Numbered from the stretch's first letter, positions 26,412-37,371 are shown. The stretch is DNA of 44,675 nt from Rhodosalinus sediminis (GCF_003385555.1 NZ_QOHR01000017.1:1-44675), one strand, 5' to 3'. Numbers and translations are program-made. Notes: generated by a model not told the origin, from the sequence alone.

Positions 26412-28352
26412 ATGAGCCTGCCCCCCGGATTTCTCGACGAGTTGCGCAGCCGCCTGAGCCTCGCGCAGGTGGTGGGGCGCAAGGTCATGTGGGACACCCG
26501 GAAGTCCAACCAGGCCAAGGGCGACATGTGGGCGCCGTGCCCCTTCCATCAGGAAAAGACGGCGAGCTTCCACGTCGACGACCGCAAGGGCTTCTACTAC
26601 TGCTTCGGCTGCCACGCGAAGGGCGACGCCATCTCCTTCGTCCGCGAGACGGAGAACGCCGACTTCATGGAGGCGGTGGAGATCCTCGCCCGCGAGGCCG
26701 GGATGCAAATGCCCGCCCGCGACCCGCAAGCGCAGGAGAAGGCCGATCACCTCACCCGCCTGCGCGAGGCGATGGAGGCGGCGGTGCGCCACTACCGCAT
26801 GCAGCTTTCGACCGCGGCGGCGGGGGAGGCGCGCGACTACCTCGCGCGGCGCGGGCTCGACGAGGCGGCGCTCGCGCGGTTCGAGATCGGCTTCGCGCCG
26901 GAGGCGCGGCGCGGGCTCTTCGAGGCGCTGCGCGCCAAGGGCGTCGAGGACCGGCTGATCGTCGAGGCGGGCCTCGCCGCGGAGCCTGACGACGGCAGCG
27001 CGGCCTACGACCGCTTCCGCGGCCGCATCGTCTTTCCGATCCGGGACGCGCAGGGGCGCGCGATCGGCCTCGGCGGGCGGGCGATGCGCGCTGACGCGCG
27101 GGCGAAATACCTCAACTCGCCGGCGACGCCGCTCTTCGACAAGTCCCGCAGCCTCTACAACCACGGCCCCGCGCGCGAGGCGGCCGGCAAGGGCCAGCCG
27201 CTGATCGTGGCCGAGGGCTACATGGACGTTATCGCCTTGGTGCGCGCGGGCTTCGAGGCGGCGGTCGCGCCGCTCGGCACGGCGGTCACCGGCGATCAGC
27301 TGGATCTTCTCTGGCGCATGGCCGACGAGCCGCTCGTCGCGCTCGACGGCGACCGGGCGGGGATCGGCGCGGCCTACCGGCTGATCGACCTGACGCTGCC
27401 GAAGCTGCGCGCGGGCAAGGGGCTGCGCTTCGTGCTGATGCCGCCGGGGCAGGACCCGGACGACCTCCTGCGCGCGGGCGGCGCGGGGGCGCTGCAGAAG
27501 CTGATCGACGACGCGCTGCCCATGGTCGATCTGCTCTGGCGCCGCGAGACCGAGGGCCGGGTGCTCGACAGCCCCGAGCGGCGCGCGGCGCTCGACGCCA
27601 AGCTGCGCGCCGAACTCGGCAAGATCGAGGATGCGGGCCTGCGCCGCCACTACGGCGAGGCGATCCGCGAGAAGCGCTACCAGCTCTTCCGCGCGCGCCC
27701 GAAGGGGCAGGGCGCGCGGCGCGGCCCGCCGCCCGAGGCGCAGCCGCGGCCCACGACGCAACGCTCGGCGCTCGCCGCCGCGGCGGAGGGGCCGGGGGGC
27801 GAGCGGCTCGCCGAATCGGTGATTCTCTCGGCGCTTCTCCTGCACCCCGCGCTCGCGCTGGAGGTCGAGCCGCGGCTGGAGGCGCTGGAATGGTCGGAGC
27901 CCGGCGCCGCCGCGCTCGCCGAGCTGATCCTCGCGCACGCGGACGAGGCGCCGGAGGCGTTGCGCGATCGTGTCGCCCAAGTTTTGGGGACGGAGCCTCT
28001 TGAACGTCTCGACGGGCTGGACCATCTGGCGGTCATGCCGTTCCGCCGCCGGCCGGCGGATCGCGACGCGGCCCGGCAGGCCGTGACCGGGGCGCTCGAC
28101 CGGCTCGAGGCGGAACGGGGCCACCGGATGGAATTGAGCGAGGCGGAGGAAGACATCGCCGGTCTGGCGAGCGAGACGCTGACATGGCGCCTGCGCGACG
28201 CGGCCGAGGCCCGCCAGAAGGCGGCGCAGGCCATGCAGGAGGACCGCGCCGATTACGAGGTCGCCGAGAACGGCGCGCGAATCGACCGGCGCGAGCGCGA
28301 GGCCATGGCGAAGATGCTGGAGGAACTCGGGCTCGGCGACTCGGATCGCTGA
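26412..28352 (+). CDS. dnaG: DNA primase
   Basis: DnaG makes RNA primers for replication. The 646-aa protein has the CHC2 zinc ribbon (C43, H46, C64, C67 in APCPFHQEKT and FYYCFGCHAKG), the RNA polymerase basic region, the Toprim core with AEGYMDVIAL (about 268-277) and LDGDRAG, and a C-terminal helicase-binding part after a linker rich in Pro/Arg. Length fits the family. The start MSLPPGFLDEL is the usual one in Rhodobacteraceae. rpoD follows 109 bp downstream, a common macromolecular-synthesis arrangement. Confidence 0.97.
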   Translation: MSLPPGFLDELRSRLSLAQVVGRKVMWDTRKSNQAKGDMWAPCPFHQEKTASFHVDDRKGFYYCFGCHAKGDAISFVRETENADFMEAVEILAREAGMQMPARDPQAQEKADHLTRLREAMEAAVRHYRMQLSTAAAGEARDYLARRGLDEAALARFEIGFAPEARRGLFEALRAKGVEDRLIVEAGLAAEPDDGSAAYDRFRGRIVFPIRDAQGRAIGLGGRAMRADARAKYLNSPATPLFDKSRSLYNHGPAREAAGKGQPLIVAEGYMDVIALVRAGFEAAVAPLGTAVTGDQLDLLWRMADEPLVALDGDRAGIGAAYRLIDLTLPKLRAGKGLRFVLMPPGQDPDDLLRAGGAGALQKLIDDALPMVDLLWRRETEGRVLDSPERRAALDAKLRAELGKIEDAGLRRHYGEAIREKRYQLFRARPKGQGARRGPPPEAQPRPTTQRSALAAAAEGPGGERLAESVILSALLLHPALALEVEPRLEALEWSEPGAAALAELILAHADEAPEALRDRVAQVLGTEPLERLDGLDHLAVMPFRRRPADRDAARQAVTGALDRLEAERGHRMELSEAEEDIAGLASETLTWRLRDAAEARQKAAQAMQEDRADYEVAENGARIDRREREAMAKMLEELGLGDSDR

Positions 28353-28397
28353 GGCCGCAAGAATACAGATTCCGGAAAAATGAGGGCGGCGGCTGTC

Positions 28398-28425
28398 CGA
28401 ATCACTTACCCGCGCTAACGATTCG
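28398..28425 (+). promoter_or_regulatory. Imperfect inverted repeat upstream of rpoD
   Basis: CGAATC (28398-28403) pairs with GATTCG (28420-28425), and TTA/TAA pair further in, giving a 6+3-bp stem with a bulge and a GC-rich loop. It lies 36 bases before the rpoD ATG. It could be a protein-binding site, a leader hairpin or a weak end for dnaG mRNA. There is no T tract. Confidence 0.35.
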
Positions 28426-28461
28426 TGCCAACCGACTCGCCCTGACAGCCAGGAGACCTGA

Positions 28462-30450
<1,989 letters not shown>

Positions 30451-30548
30451 GCGGCGCGCGCCGTCGCGCCGTGCGGGCAACTTATGCGCGCTTTCCCGGT
30501 CGCGCGGGACGCCCTACGCTCGCGCCGAAACGTGAAAGGGAGCGTCTC

Positions 30549-31016
30549 ATGCGCTGCGTCAGAACCGGGCTGGTGTGCCTCGTGACCATGGCGCCGTCGA
30601 TCGCGGCGGCGCAGATGGTCGATCCCGCGTTTCCCCGGTCCGTGGTGCAGGCGATACAGGACCTCGGTTATCGCGCGGCGCTCGAAACCGACACGACCGG
30701 CGATCCGAAGATCCGCAGTTCGATCGAGGGCGCGGATTACACCATCTGGTTCTACGGGTGCCGGACGGACGGGACGCGCTGCGAGGCGTTGCACTTCTCG
30801 TCGGGTTACGATCTCACCGTTCCCCTGACGCTTGCCGAGGTCAACGACTGGAACCGCGACAAGCTCGTCGGGCGGACCTACGTCGCCGAGGACGGTGCCG
30901 CCTACATCGATTACTACGTCGAGGCCAAGGGCGGCGTACCCCGCGCGGCCTTCGCGGAAGTCCTGCGCATGTGGGGCGTCGCCGTGGCGGATTTCCACGA
31001 TCTGATCGACTGGTAG
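30549..31016 (+). CDS. YbjN-domain secreted protein
   Basis: A 155-aa protein with a signal peptide (CVRTGLVCLVTMAPSIAAAQ) and a YbjN-like fold: AIQDLGYRAALETDTTGDPKIRSSIEG, then YTIWFYGC, LTLAEVNDWNRDKL and AYIDYYVEAKGG. The conserved N-x-W-N-R segment is typical of YbjN-type (type III chaperone-like) domains. Function is unknown. AAAGGGAG precedes the ATG. It lies 98 bp after rpoD on the same strand and is convergent with the dodecin gene. Confidence 0.78.
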   Translation: MRCVRTGLVCLVTMAPSIAAAQMVDPAFPRSVVQAIQDLGYRAALETDTTGDPKIRSSIEGADYTIWFYGCRTDGTRCEALHFSSGYDLTVPLTLAEVNDWNRDKLVGRTYVAEDGAAYIDYYVEAKGGVPRAAFAEVLRMWGVAVADFHDLIDW

Positions 31017-31020
31017 AGGC

Positions 31021-31055
31021 GGCCGGTCGGCGCGTCCCGGCTTCGGGCACCGGCC
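31021..31055. terminator. Hairpin at the convergent junction of the YbjN and dodecin genes
   Basis: GGCCGGT (31021-31027) pairs with ACCGGCC (31049-31055), and an inner CCCG/CGGG (31036-31047) adds a second stem, in the 53-bp gap between two converging genes. The structure is symmetric and could end both transcripts. There is no T tract on either side. Confidence 0.45.
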
Positions 31056-31069
31056 GGCCGCGGGACGGC

Positions 31070-31273
31070 TCACTGATCGAGCACGAAGGTCACTTCCATG
31101 TTGACCCGGTAGCCGGCAACGTCGCCGTTCTCGACCTCGACGTTGCTGTCCTTGATCCAGGCGCTCTTGACGTTGCGCAGCGACTCGTTGGCGCGCGTGA
31201 TGCCCTGTTTCACCGCGTCGTCGAAGCTGTGTTGCGAGGTGGCGGAAATCTCGGTGACGCGTGCGACGCTCAT
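31070..31273 (-). CDS. Dodecin family protein
   Basis: A 67-aa dodecin, a small protein that forms hollow dodecamers storing riboflavin, FMN or other flavins. SVARVTEISATSQHSFDDAV, the flavin-stacking Trp in SAWIKDSNVEVENG (residue 39) and GYRVNMEVTFVLD match the family. AGGAGG lies 4 bases before the ATG. A stress-sigma-like promoter lies upstream. It may help handle flavins made by the ribD/ribE enzymes encoded nearby. Confidence 0.93.
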   Translation of the reverse strand: MSVARVTEISATSQHSFDDAVKQGITRANESLRNVKSAWIKDSNVEVENGDVAGYRVNMEVTFVLDQ

Positions 31274-31307
31274 GTCGTCCTCCTGTCGGTTGCCATTGCA
31301 GGGGGCC

Positions 31308-31332
31308 AACGTGCGCGGCCTGCCTGCGTTCC
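31308..31332 (-). promoter_or_regulatory. Candidate EcfG-type (general stress) promoter of the dodecin gene
   Basis: On the minus strand GGAAC (31328-31332), 16 bp, CGTT (31308-31311) matches the EcfG consensus GGAAC-N16/17-CGTT of alphaproteobacteria, 35 bases before the ATG. A nine-base match could arise by chance about once per window this size, and many Rhodobacteraceae lack EcfG. Confidence 0.35.
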
Positions 31333-31390
31333 CCGCGGTGATGGCGGGATTGTGAGTTGAGCCGCCGGGGCACGCGGCTATCATCGGATC

Positions 31391-31816
31391 ATGGCACGTA
31401 AGCAAACCATGCTCGCCGCGCTCGCCCTGTCCCTGATCGCGCCCGCCGCGCAGGCCTTCCGCGCGGAGAACGGGCTCGAGGTGACCGCGCTGCCCGAGCC
31501 CGCGACCTTCGAGGTGATCCAGTCGCGCGGCGCGGGGCCGACGCAGATCTGGTGCGCCGCCGCGGATTACGCCCGCGCCGAGCTTTCCGGCGGCGCGTCG
31601 GACCGGCTGGTGATCACCGCGCCGCGCGGACCCGCCGAGACCGACGCGCAGCGCGATGCCACGCGCTTCCGCCTGATGTCGCGCGAGGCGCGGCCCGAGA
31701 CCACGGCCCGCGGCTTCGCCATCGTGCGCGAGGCGGGAGAGACCTACAGCGTCTCCACGGCGGACGCCTTCTGCGCCGTGGACCAGCCCGGGCGGGGCGA
31801 CACCTGGGACCCGTGA
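31391..31816 (+). CDS. Small secreted protein, unknown function
   Basis: A 141-aa protein with a signal peptide (MLAALALSLIAPAAQA, cleavage near 22) and a compact mature part with two cysteines (IWCAAADYAR and AFCAVDQPG) likely to form a disulfide. I do not recognise a named family; the LEVTALPEPATFEVIQ and WCAAADYA patterns look like a conserved roseobacter hypothetical. No clear Shine-Dalgarno is present. It is divergent from dodecin and lies 43 bp before the YjbQ gene. Confidence 0.72.
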   Translation: MARKQTMLAALALSLIAPAAQAFRAENGLEVTALPEPATFEVIQSRGAGPTQIWCAAADYARAELSGGASDRLVITAPRGPAETDAQRDATRFRLMSREARPETTARGFAIVREAGETYSVSTADAFCAVDQPGRGDTWDP

Positions 31817-31859
31817 CGCTGCCTTGCGCCGGGGCGCGGCGGCGGTCAGGATCGCGGTC

Positions 31860-32267
31860 ATGCAGACCGAGTTCATCGTCGCCACGACCGGCCCGGGCCT
31901 CTACGAGATCACGCGCGAGGTCACCGGCTGGACGACCGGCTCGGGGCTCTTGACGCTCTTCGTGCGCCACACCTCCTGCTCGCTCCTCGTGCAGGAGAAC
32001 GCCGACCCAGACGTGCGCCGCGACCTTCAGGGCTTTCTGGAACGGATCGCGCCGCGCGCCGACGACCCGTCGATGCGCTGGTTGCGCCACACGGTCGAGG
32101 GCCCGGACGACATGCCCGCGCACCTGCGCGCCGCGCTCCTGCCCGTCTCGCTGTCGATCCCCGTGGCCGAGGGCCGGCCCGTGCTCGGCACCTGGCAGGG
32201 CATCTACCTCGTGGAGCACCGCGACGCGCCCCACCGCCGCCGCGTCGCCGCGCATCTCTTGCCCTGA
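31860..32267 (+). CDS. YjbQ / UPF0047 family protein
   Basis: A 135-aa single-domain protein. LTLFVRHTSCSLLVQENADPDVRRDL and GTWQGIYLVEHRD are the conserved YjbQ motifs, with His and Asn residues that form the active site; HTVEGPDDMPAHLRAALLP completes it. Family members have weak thiamine-phosphate synthase activity and are also thought to be phosphatase-like; the true role is not settled. The start is the ATG at 31860 with AGGA upstream. It ends 144 bp before nrdR. Confidence 0.9.
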   Translation: MQTEFIVATTGPGLYEITREVTGWTTGSGLLTLFVRHTSCSLLVQENADPDVRRDLQGFLERIAPRADDPSMRWLRHTVEGPDDMPAHLRAALLPVSLSIPVAEGRPVLGTWQGIYLVEHRDAPHRRRVAAHLLP

Positions 32268-32335
32268 GGCATCGGTGCGGCACGCAGGCCGCACCCCGCG
32301 GGCGTGAATATCTTGTTGCCGCGATTTGGGGCTAC

Positions 32336-32361
32336 CCGCGATATCGCGGTCGCCCTATACT
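32336..32361 (+). promoter_or_regulatory. Palindrome and -10 box upstream of nrdR
   Basis: A perfect 14-bp palindrome CCGCGATATCGCGG (32336-32349) lies directly before TATACT (32356-32361), a good -10 box; the predicted start is about 32368, 44 bases before the nrdR ATG. No good -35 is visible, so the palindrome could be an operator covering that position. It does not look like the NrdR box. Confidence 0.4.
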
Positions 32362-32411
32362 GCTAGCGTCCGGCCCGGTGCCCGGCCCGGCGAGAGCGAT
32401 GGGGGACCGCG

Positions 32412-32885
32412 ATGCGCTGTCCATTCTGCGGCAATGTCGACACGCAGGTGAAGGATTCCCGGCCCGCGGAGGATCACGTCGCGATCCGGCGCCGGCGGTT
32501 CTGCCCGGCCTGCGGCGGGCGCTTCACCACCTACGAGCGCGTGCAGCTGCGCGACCTCGTCGTGGTCAAGTCCAACGGCCGGCGCGAGGATTTCGACCGC
32601 GACAAGCTCGAGCGGTCGATCCGCATCGCGCTGCAGAAACGCCCGGTCGAGCCGGAGCGCGTCGATCAGATGATCTCGGGCATCGTGCGCCGCCTCGAGA
32701 GCCTCGGCGACACGGACATCCCCTCCAAGACCATCGGCGAGATCGTCATGGAGAGCCTCGCCCGGATCGATACCGTGGCCTACGTGCGCTTCGCCTCCGT
32801 CTACAAGAACTTCCAGGCGGTCGAGGACTTCGAGGACTTCGTCTCCGAACTGCGCCCCCGGTCGCCGGTGGACCCGGGCGAATGA
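32412..32885 (+). CDS. nrdR: Transcriptional repressor NrdR
   Basis: A 157-aa regulator that represses ribonucleotide reductase genes when dATP/ATP levels are high. The zinc ribbon uses C3, C6, C31 and C34 ([20 protein letters not shown]), followed by the ATP-cone ([25 protein letters not shown]). Length is normal. The stop overlaps the ribD start (ATGA), the common nrdR-ribD coupling in alphaproteobacteria. Confidence 0.97.
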   Translation: MRCPFCGNVDTQVKDSRPAEDHVAIRRRRFCPACGGRFTTYERVQLRDLVVVKSNGRREDFDRDKLERSIRIALQKRPVEPERVDQMISGIVRRLESLGDTDIPSKTIGEIVMESLARIDTVAYVRFASVYKNFQAVEDFEDFVSELRPRSPVDPGE

Positions 32886-33982
32886 CCGGGGCCGACGACG
32901 CCCGCTGGATGCGGGTGGCGCTGACGCTCGGCCGCCGGGGGCAGGGCCGCGTCTGGCCCAACCCGGCGGTGGGCTGCGTGATCGTCAAGGAGGGCCGCGT
33001 GGTCGGGCGCGGCTGGACGCAGCCGGGTGGGCGCCCGCACGCCGAGACCGAGGCCCTCGCCCGGGCCGGCGCCGCGGCCCGGGGCGCGACCGCATATGTC
33101 ACGCTGGAGCCCTGCGCCCACCACGGGCGCACGCCCCCCTGCGCCGACGCGCTGGCCGCCGCCGGCGTCGGCCGCGTCGTCGCGCCGTTCGCCGACAGCG
33201 ATCCGCGCGTCGCGGGGCAGGGCTTCGACCGGCTGCGCCGCGCGGGCGTCGCGGTGACGACGGGCGTGCTGGCCGAGGAGGCCGCCGAGGATCATGCGGG
33301 CTTCTTCCTGCGGCTCGCGGAGGGCCGGCCCCGCGTGACGCTGAAGCTCGCCCTGACGCTCGACGGGCGCATCGCGACCGCCACGGGCGAGAGCCAGTGG
33401 ATCACCGGCCCGGCCGCGCGGCGCGAGGTGCATGCGCTGCGCGCGCGCCACGACGCGGTGATGGTGGGCGCGGGCACCGCGCGGGCCGACGATCCCTCGC
33501 TCACCGTGCGCGGGCTCGGCATCGCGCACCAGCCCGTGCGCGTCGCCGTCTCGCGCCGGCTCGACCTGCCGCTGATGGGACAGCTCGCGCGGACGGCGCG
33601 GGAGGTGCCCGTCTGGCTCTGCCACGGGCCCGAGGCGGACCGCGAGACCCGCGCCGCCTGGGAGGGCCTCGGTGCGCGGCTCCTGCCCTGTCCGGAGGCG
33701 GTCGGCGGCGGGCTCGACCCGGCGGGCGTGCTGCAGGCGCTCGGCGCGGCGGGGCTGACGCGGGTGTTCTGCGAAGGGGGCGGCGCGCTCGCCGCGACGC
33801 TCCTCGGCGCGGACCTCGTGGACGAACTTGTGGTGATGAGCGCCGGGCTCGCCCTCGGCGCGGAGGGGCGGCCGGCGCTCGGCGCGCTGGGCCTCGCGCG
33901 GCTCGCGGAGGCGCCGCGCTTCCGGCTCGCGGAGACGCGGGCGCTCGGCGGCGACGTGCTGCACCGCTGGCGCCGGGGCTGA
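32882..33982 (+). CDS. ribD: Bifunctional riboflavin biosynthesis deaminase/reductase RibD
   Basis: RibD carries out the second and third steps from GTP to riboflavin. The N-terminal deaminase has the zinc site H53-A-E55 and [11 protein letters not shown] (C78, C87). The C-terminal reductase has [47 protein letters not shown] and [14 protein letters not shown]. The length of 366 aa is normal. It is coupled to nrdR by a four-base overlap. The next riboflavin gene, ribE, lies 4.8 kb away past capsule genes on the other strand. Confidence 0.96.
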   Translation: MTGADDARWMRVALTLGRRGQGRVWPNPAVGCVIVKEGRVVGRGWTQPGGRPHAETEALARAGAAARGATAYVTLEPCAHHGRTPPCADALAAAGVGRVVAPFADSDPRVAGQGFDRLRRAGVAVTTGVLAEEAAEDHAGFFLRLAEGRPRVTLKLALTLDGRIATATGESQWITGPAARREVHALRARHDAVMVGAGTARADDPSLTVRGLGIAHQPVRVAVSRRLDLPLMGQLARTAREVPVWLCHGPEADRETRAAWEGLGARLLPCPEAVGGGLDPAGVLQALGAAGLTRVFCEGGGALAATLLGADLVDELVVMSAGLALGAEGRPALGALGLARLAEAPRFRLAETRALGGDVLHRWRRG

Positions 33983-34050
33983 GGGGGCGCTGCCCCCTCT
34001 TGGCCTGACGGCCAATTCACCCCCGGAGTATTTGGACCAAGATGATGGGG
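33981..34050 (+). repeat. Composite palindromic repeat, single unit (element 2)
   Basis: Hairpin GGGGGC-GCT-GCCCCC (33983-33997), hairpin TTGGCC-TGAC-GGCCAA (34000-34015), then CCCCCGGAGTATTT and CCAAGATGATG. This unit matches the right half of the repeat at 11055-11208 almost base for base, but the mirror half is missing. It begins at the ribD stop and sits at the convergent ribD/kpsC junction, where it probably acts as terminator. Confidence 0.75.
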
Positions 34051-34092
34051 CGGACCGTGTGGGCCCTTGCGGCGGTGGCTCGGGCGCGGGGG

Positions 34093-36132
34093 TCAGCGCC
34101 AGAGGTGGGCGTATCCGGCGAAGCGGCCCTGAAGCTTGGCCAGCGTGCGTGTGGCGATGCCGCGGCGGGGCAGGGCGCCGCGGGCGAGGCGCTCGGCGGC
34201 GAGTTCCGGCGGGCAGGGGCGGCCGGTGACCGGGTCGTGGTAGCGCGGGTAGGCGATCAGCGCGGCGTGGAGGAGCCCGGCGAGATCGACGCGGGCGCGC
34301 CGCCGCGCGGGCACGGGGCCGAGATCGCGGGTGAGGCCCCAGCCCGCGTAGAAGGGCGCGCCGAGCGTGGTGACGGGCACGCCGCGCAGAAGCGCCTCGA
34401 AGCCGAGGAGCGAGGTCATCGTCCAGACTTCGTCCACCGCGTCGAGGAGGGCGGCCGGGTCGGCCCGCGCGAGCACCGCGTCGGCGTGGCGCAGTGCCTC
34501 CCGCTCGGGCAGGGCGCCGGGGCGCAGGCCGGCCTCCACGTCAGGGTGGGGCTTGTAGAGGAGGATCGCGTCGGGATTGGCGGCGCGCGCGGCTTCGAGG
34601 AGCGCGCGGTTGGTGGCCACCGCGCCGGCGCCGAGACGGATGGAGGCGTCGTCCTCCACCTGCCCGGGCACGAGGAGGCGGCGGCCCGGCGGCAGCTCGG
34701 GCCGCGCGCCCGGGAGGTTGTATTTCGTCACGCGGGTCTCGGCGAGGAAGCGCGCGAGCGCCTCGGCGCGGGCGCGCTGACCGGGCCGGAGATCGGCCGA
34801 GGCGGCGATCAGGCGTTCGAGGCGGCTTTCGCGCTGCGGGTCGTAGTAGATGCCGAGATCGTCGAAGACGAGGCTGAGGGGCGGCACGAGCTCGGCGCCG
34901 AGGCCGCGCGAGCGCAGGAAGCCGTCCTCGACGCGCACGGCGTCGTCGTCGGGGCGCGCGGCGCTCGCCCAGACCATGCGGCGGCGGTCCTCCCGCGTGG
35001 CGCGGGCCGCCGCGCGCGCGGGGCGATCCTCGAAGACGAGGCCGCGGTGGCGCCCGGCGAAGCGCTGGAGCGGCGCGCGCTTCCAGAGGCGCATGCCGCT
35101 CGCCACCCAGCCGCGGCGGTCCTCGCGCCAGGCGCGCGCCTCCGCCTCGAGCGTGTCGAGCGCCTCCTCGAAGGAGGCGAGGCGGTCGCGGCAGGGGTCG
35201 TACCAGGTGGGATGGAGAATGAGCGCCGCGGCGACGAGCTGCGCCCGCGTCAGGCGCCGGCCCCGGCGAGCGGGCGCCTCCTCGTCCGCCGTGAGCCCCC
35301 AGCCGGCGTAGAAGGGCTGGCCGAAGACGCGGGGGCGGTGGCCGGCGAGGATCGCCTCGAAGCCCATCTGCGAGGAGACCGTGTAGACGCCGACCGCCCC
35401 CTCGAGGAGCCGCCAGGGCGAGTGCGGCCCCGCGACGAGCGAGACGCGCCCGCCGGCGTCCTCCGGGCCGAAGTGGCCGGGGCGGTGGCCGCCCGAGGTT
35501 TCGGGGTGGGTGCGGATCAGGATGCGGGCGCCCGGGTGCTCCTCGGCCGCGCGCGCGAGCATCTCGCGGAAGCGCGCGCGCCCGGCGCCGGCCGCGCGCA
35601 CCGAGGCGTCGCCGCGCGTCTGGTCGAGGACGAGGACGTAGCCCGGCGCGGGCGGCGCCAGATCGGGGTCGACGGCGGCGTATTTCGTCAGATGCGCCTC
35701 TCTGAGGCGCGCGATCCCCTCGCGGGCGCGGTCGAGAAGCGCGGTGTCGTCGAGCGGATGCGTGGCGAGCAGATGCTCCAGATCCGAGGGCGCGCGGCCG
35801 TCGAAATGCACGCCGCGGGTGTCGAGGAGGAGGCCGAGCGGCGCCTCGCCGCGCGCGCGGGCCGGAAAGAGCGAGCGCAGGAAGGCGTCCTCGACCCGCA
35901 GTAGCGGCGCCCCCGTGCGCGCCGCGACCCGTTCGCCGCGCCAGGCGGTCGGGCTCTGCCCCCAGACGCCGACCATGTCGCCCGACCGCGGCAGGCCGAG
36001 CGCGACGCGGTAGCCGGCGAGGGCGAGAATCCGGCGCAGGCGGCGCTGCGCGAGGAACCCGCCGTTGAAAACGCAGAGACGCCGGGGGCGCGCGCCCCCG
36101 GCGTCGCTCTCCCGCGCCGGGTCTGTCGTCAC
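34093..36132 (-). CDS. kpsC: Capsule beta-Kdo glycosyltransferase KpsC
   Basis: A 679-aa cytoplasmic protein with two similar glycosyltransferase halves, as in KpsC/LipA proteins that build the poly-Kdo linker joining capsule polysaccharide to a phospholipid. Paired motifs show the duplication: VEDAFLRS and VEDGFLRSRG; LTKYAAVDP and VTKYNLPG; IRTHPETSG and YKPHPDVE; QPFYAGWGLT and APFYAGWGLT. The GTG at 36132 overlaps the stop of the export lipoprotein gene (GTGA). The operon runs kpsS, export lipoprotein, kpsC. The polymer itself is not predicted by these genes. Confidence 0.92.
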   Translation of the reverse strand: MTTDPARESDAGGARPRRLCVFNGGFLAQRRLRRILALAGYRVALGLPRSGDMVGVWGQSPTAWRGERVAARTGAPLLRVEDAFLRSLFPARARGEAPLGLLLDTRGVHFDGRAPSDLEHLLATHPLDDTALLDRAREGIARLREAHLTKYAAVDPDLAPPAPGYVLVLDQTRGDASVRAAGAGRARFREMLARAAEEHPGARILIRTHPETSGGHRPGHFGPEDAGGRVSLVAGPHSPWRLLEGAVGVYTVSSQMGFEAILAGHRPRVFGQPFYAGWGLTADEEAPARRGRRLTRAQLVAAALILHPTWYDPCRDRLASFEEALDTLEAEARAWREDRRGWVASGMRLWKRAPLQRFAGRHRGLVFEDRPARAAARATREDRRRMVWASAARPDDDAVRVEDGFLRSRGLGAELVPPLSLVFDDLGIYYDPQRESRLERLIAASADLRPGQRARAEALARFLAETRVTKYNLPGARPELPPGRRLLVPGQVEDDASIRLGAGAVATNRALLEAARAANPDAILLYKPHPDVEAGLRPGALPEREALRHADAVLARADPAALLDAVDEVWTMTSLLGFEALLRGVPVTTLGAPFYAGWGLTRDLGPVPARRRARVDLAGLLHAALIAYPRYHDPVTGRPCPPELAAERLARGALPRRGIATRTLAKLQGRFAGYAHLWR

Positions 36133-37274
36133 TCGTCGCCGCTGATCGCGGAGGCGGCGGAATCGACCTGCGACACGGTGCCGAGCGTGCCGGTGAAGGC
36201 GGAGATCACGCGGCTCCACTGCGTGAAGGGCGCCTCGGTGACGTAGAGCGTGTCGCTGTCGCGGATCAGGAAATCCCGCGCGAGGAACATGCCGTTCGGC
36301 TGTGTCAGGTCGAGCACGTAGATCATGCGCTGCGCGCCGATCAGGTCGTCGCGGGCGAGCACCTGCCGCGCGATCGCCTCGGGCTCGTTGCGGAAGACGA
36401 AGACGCCGGTCGGGTCCGCCGCGGCCGTCTGCAGCCCGCCGACGCGCGCGAGCGCCTCGACTGCCGAGAGGGTCTGCCGCTCGAAGGGGACCTGCGCCTG
36501 CGCGCCGGTCGCGCCGAGCACGGTGAAGGCGCGGCTGTCCTCCTCGATCAGGATGCGGTCGCCGTCGCGCAGGGCGATGTCGAAGCGTGGATCCTCGAAG
36601 AGGTCCTGATACCAGACCGTCTCGCGCCGGTCGCCGCGCACCACGGTGACCTGCGCGACCTCCGGGGCGACGGCGACGCCGCCGGCCGCCGCGAGCATGG
36701 CCGAGAGCGTCCGGGTGGGCCGCTCGATCGGATAGACGCCGGGGCCGCCCGCCACGCCGGAGATCGAGACGCTGGCCCCGTCGCCGGCGAGGCGGCGCAC
36801 GGCCACCTGCGGGTCCGGCGTCTGCTCGGCGAGGCGCTCGGTCACGATGCGGCGCACCGCCTCGGGCGTGTTGCCGGCGGCGCGGATGCGGCCGGCGTAG
36901 GGGACGAAGATGAAGCCGGAGCCGTCGACCTGCACCTCCTCGAGGGTGGTGAAGTTGGTCCCCTCGCTAGAGAGGAGCCCGTCGTCGACGTTCTCCCAGA
37001 TGGTGAGGCCCAGCGTATCGCCGGGCCGGATGGTGTCGGAGCCGAGGACACCGGCGGAGCGGAACGCATCCGAGAAGCCGAGCGCCGGCTGCACGGCGGT
37101 CGCCCGCGTCACGCGGTCGTTCACGGCGAGCACGAAGGCGTCGCCCTCGTTCTGGACGGAGCCGGCGAAGATCTCGCGTTTCGTCGGACCGCCGCGCGGC
37201 AGGCCGCAGCCCGCGACGAGCGCGGCGATGAGGAGCAGGGCGACGGGGCGCGCCCAGCGATGATGGGAAGTCAC
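36129..37274 (-). CDS. Polysaccharide export lipoprotein (Wza/KpsD-like)
   Basis: A 381-aa outer-membrane polysaccharide exporter. The lipobox is LVAGC with lipid-modified C23. A polysaccharide-export domain (DTIRPGDTLGLTIWENVDDG, then VQVDGSGFIFVPYAGRIRAAG) is followed by SLBB-type repeats (VSISGVAGGPGVYPIERPTRTLSAMLAAAGG; AFTVLGATGAQAQVPFERQTLSAVEALARVGG). It would form the channel for capsule across the outer membrane. It starts with a GTG at 37274 with GAGGGAGA upstream and overlaps kpsC. No inner-membrane ABC transporter (KpsM/KpsT) or KpsE is in the window. Confidence 0.92.
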   Translation of the reverse strand: MTSHHRWARPVALLLIAALVAGCGLPRGGPTKREIFAGSVQNEGDAFVLAVNDRVTRATAVQPALGFSDAFRSAGVLGSDTIRPGDTLGLTIWENVDDGLLSSEGTNFTTLEEVQVDGSGFIFVPYAGRIRAAGNTPEAVRRIVTERLAEQTPDPQVAVRRLAGDGASVSISGVAGGPGVYPIERPTRTLSAMLAAAGGVAVAPEVAQVTVVRGDRRETVWYQDLFEDPRFDIALRDGDRILIEEDSRAFTVLGATGAQAQVPFERQTLSAVEALARVGGLQTAAADPTGVFVFRNEPEAIARQVLARDDLIGAQRMIYVLDLTQPNGMFLARDFLIRDSDTLYVTEAPFTQWSRVISAFTGTLGTVSQVDSAASAISGDE

Positions 37275-37371
37275 TGCTCGGTCTCCCTCGACCTTGGTCT
37301 GTCCTGCCTTTATCTTTTGACACCTGTGTAGCCGAAATGCGCGGGCCGCGCCAACCGCCGCGAATCGCGGC

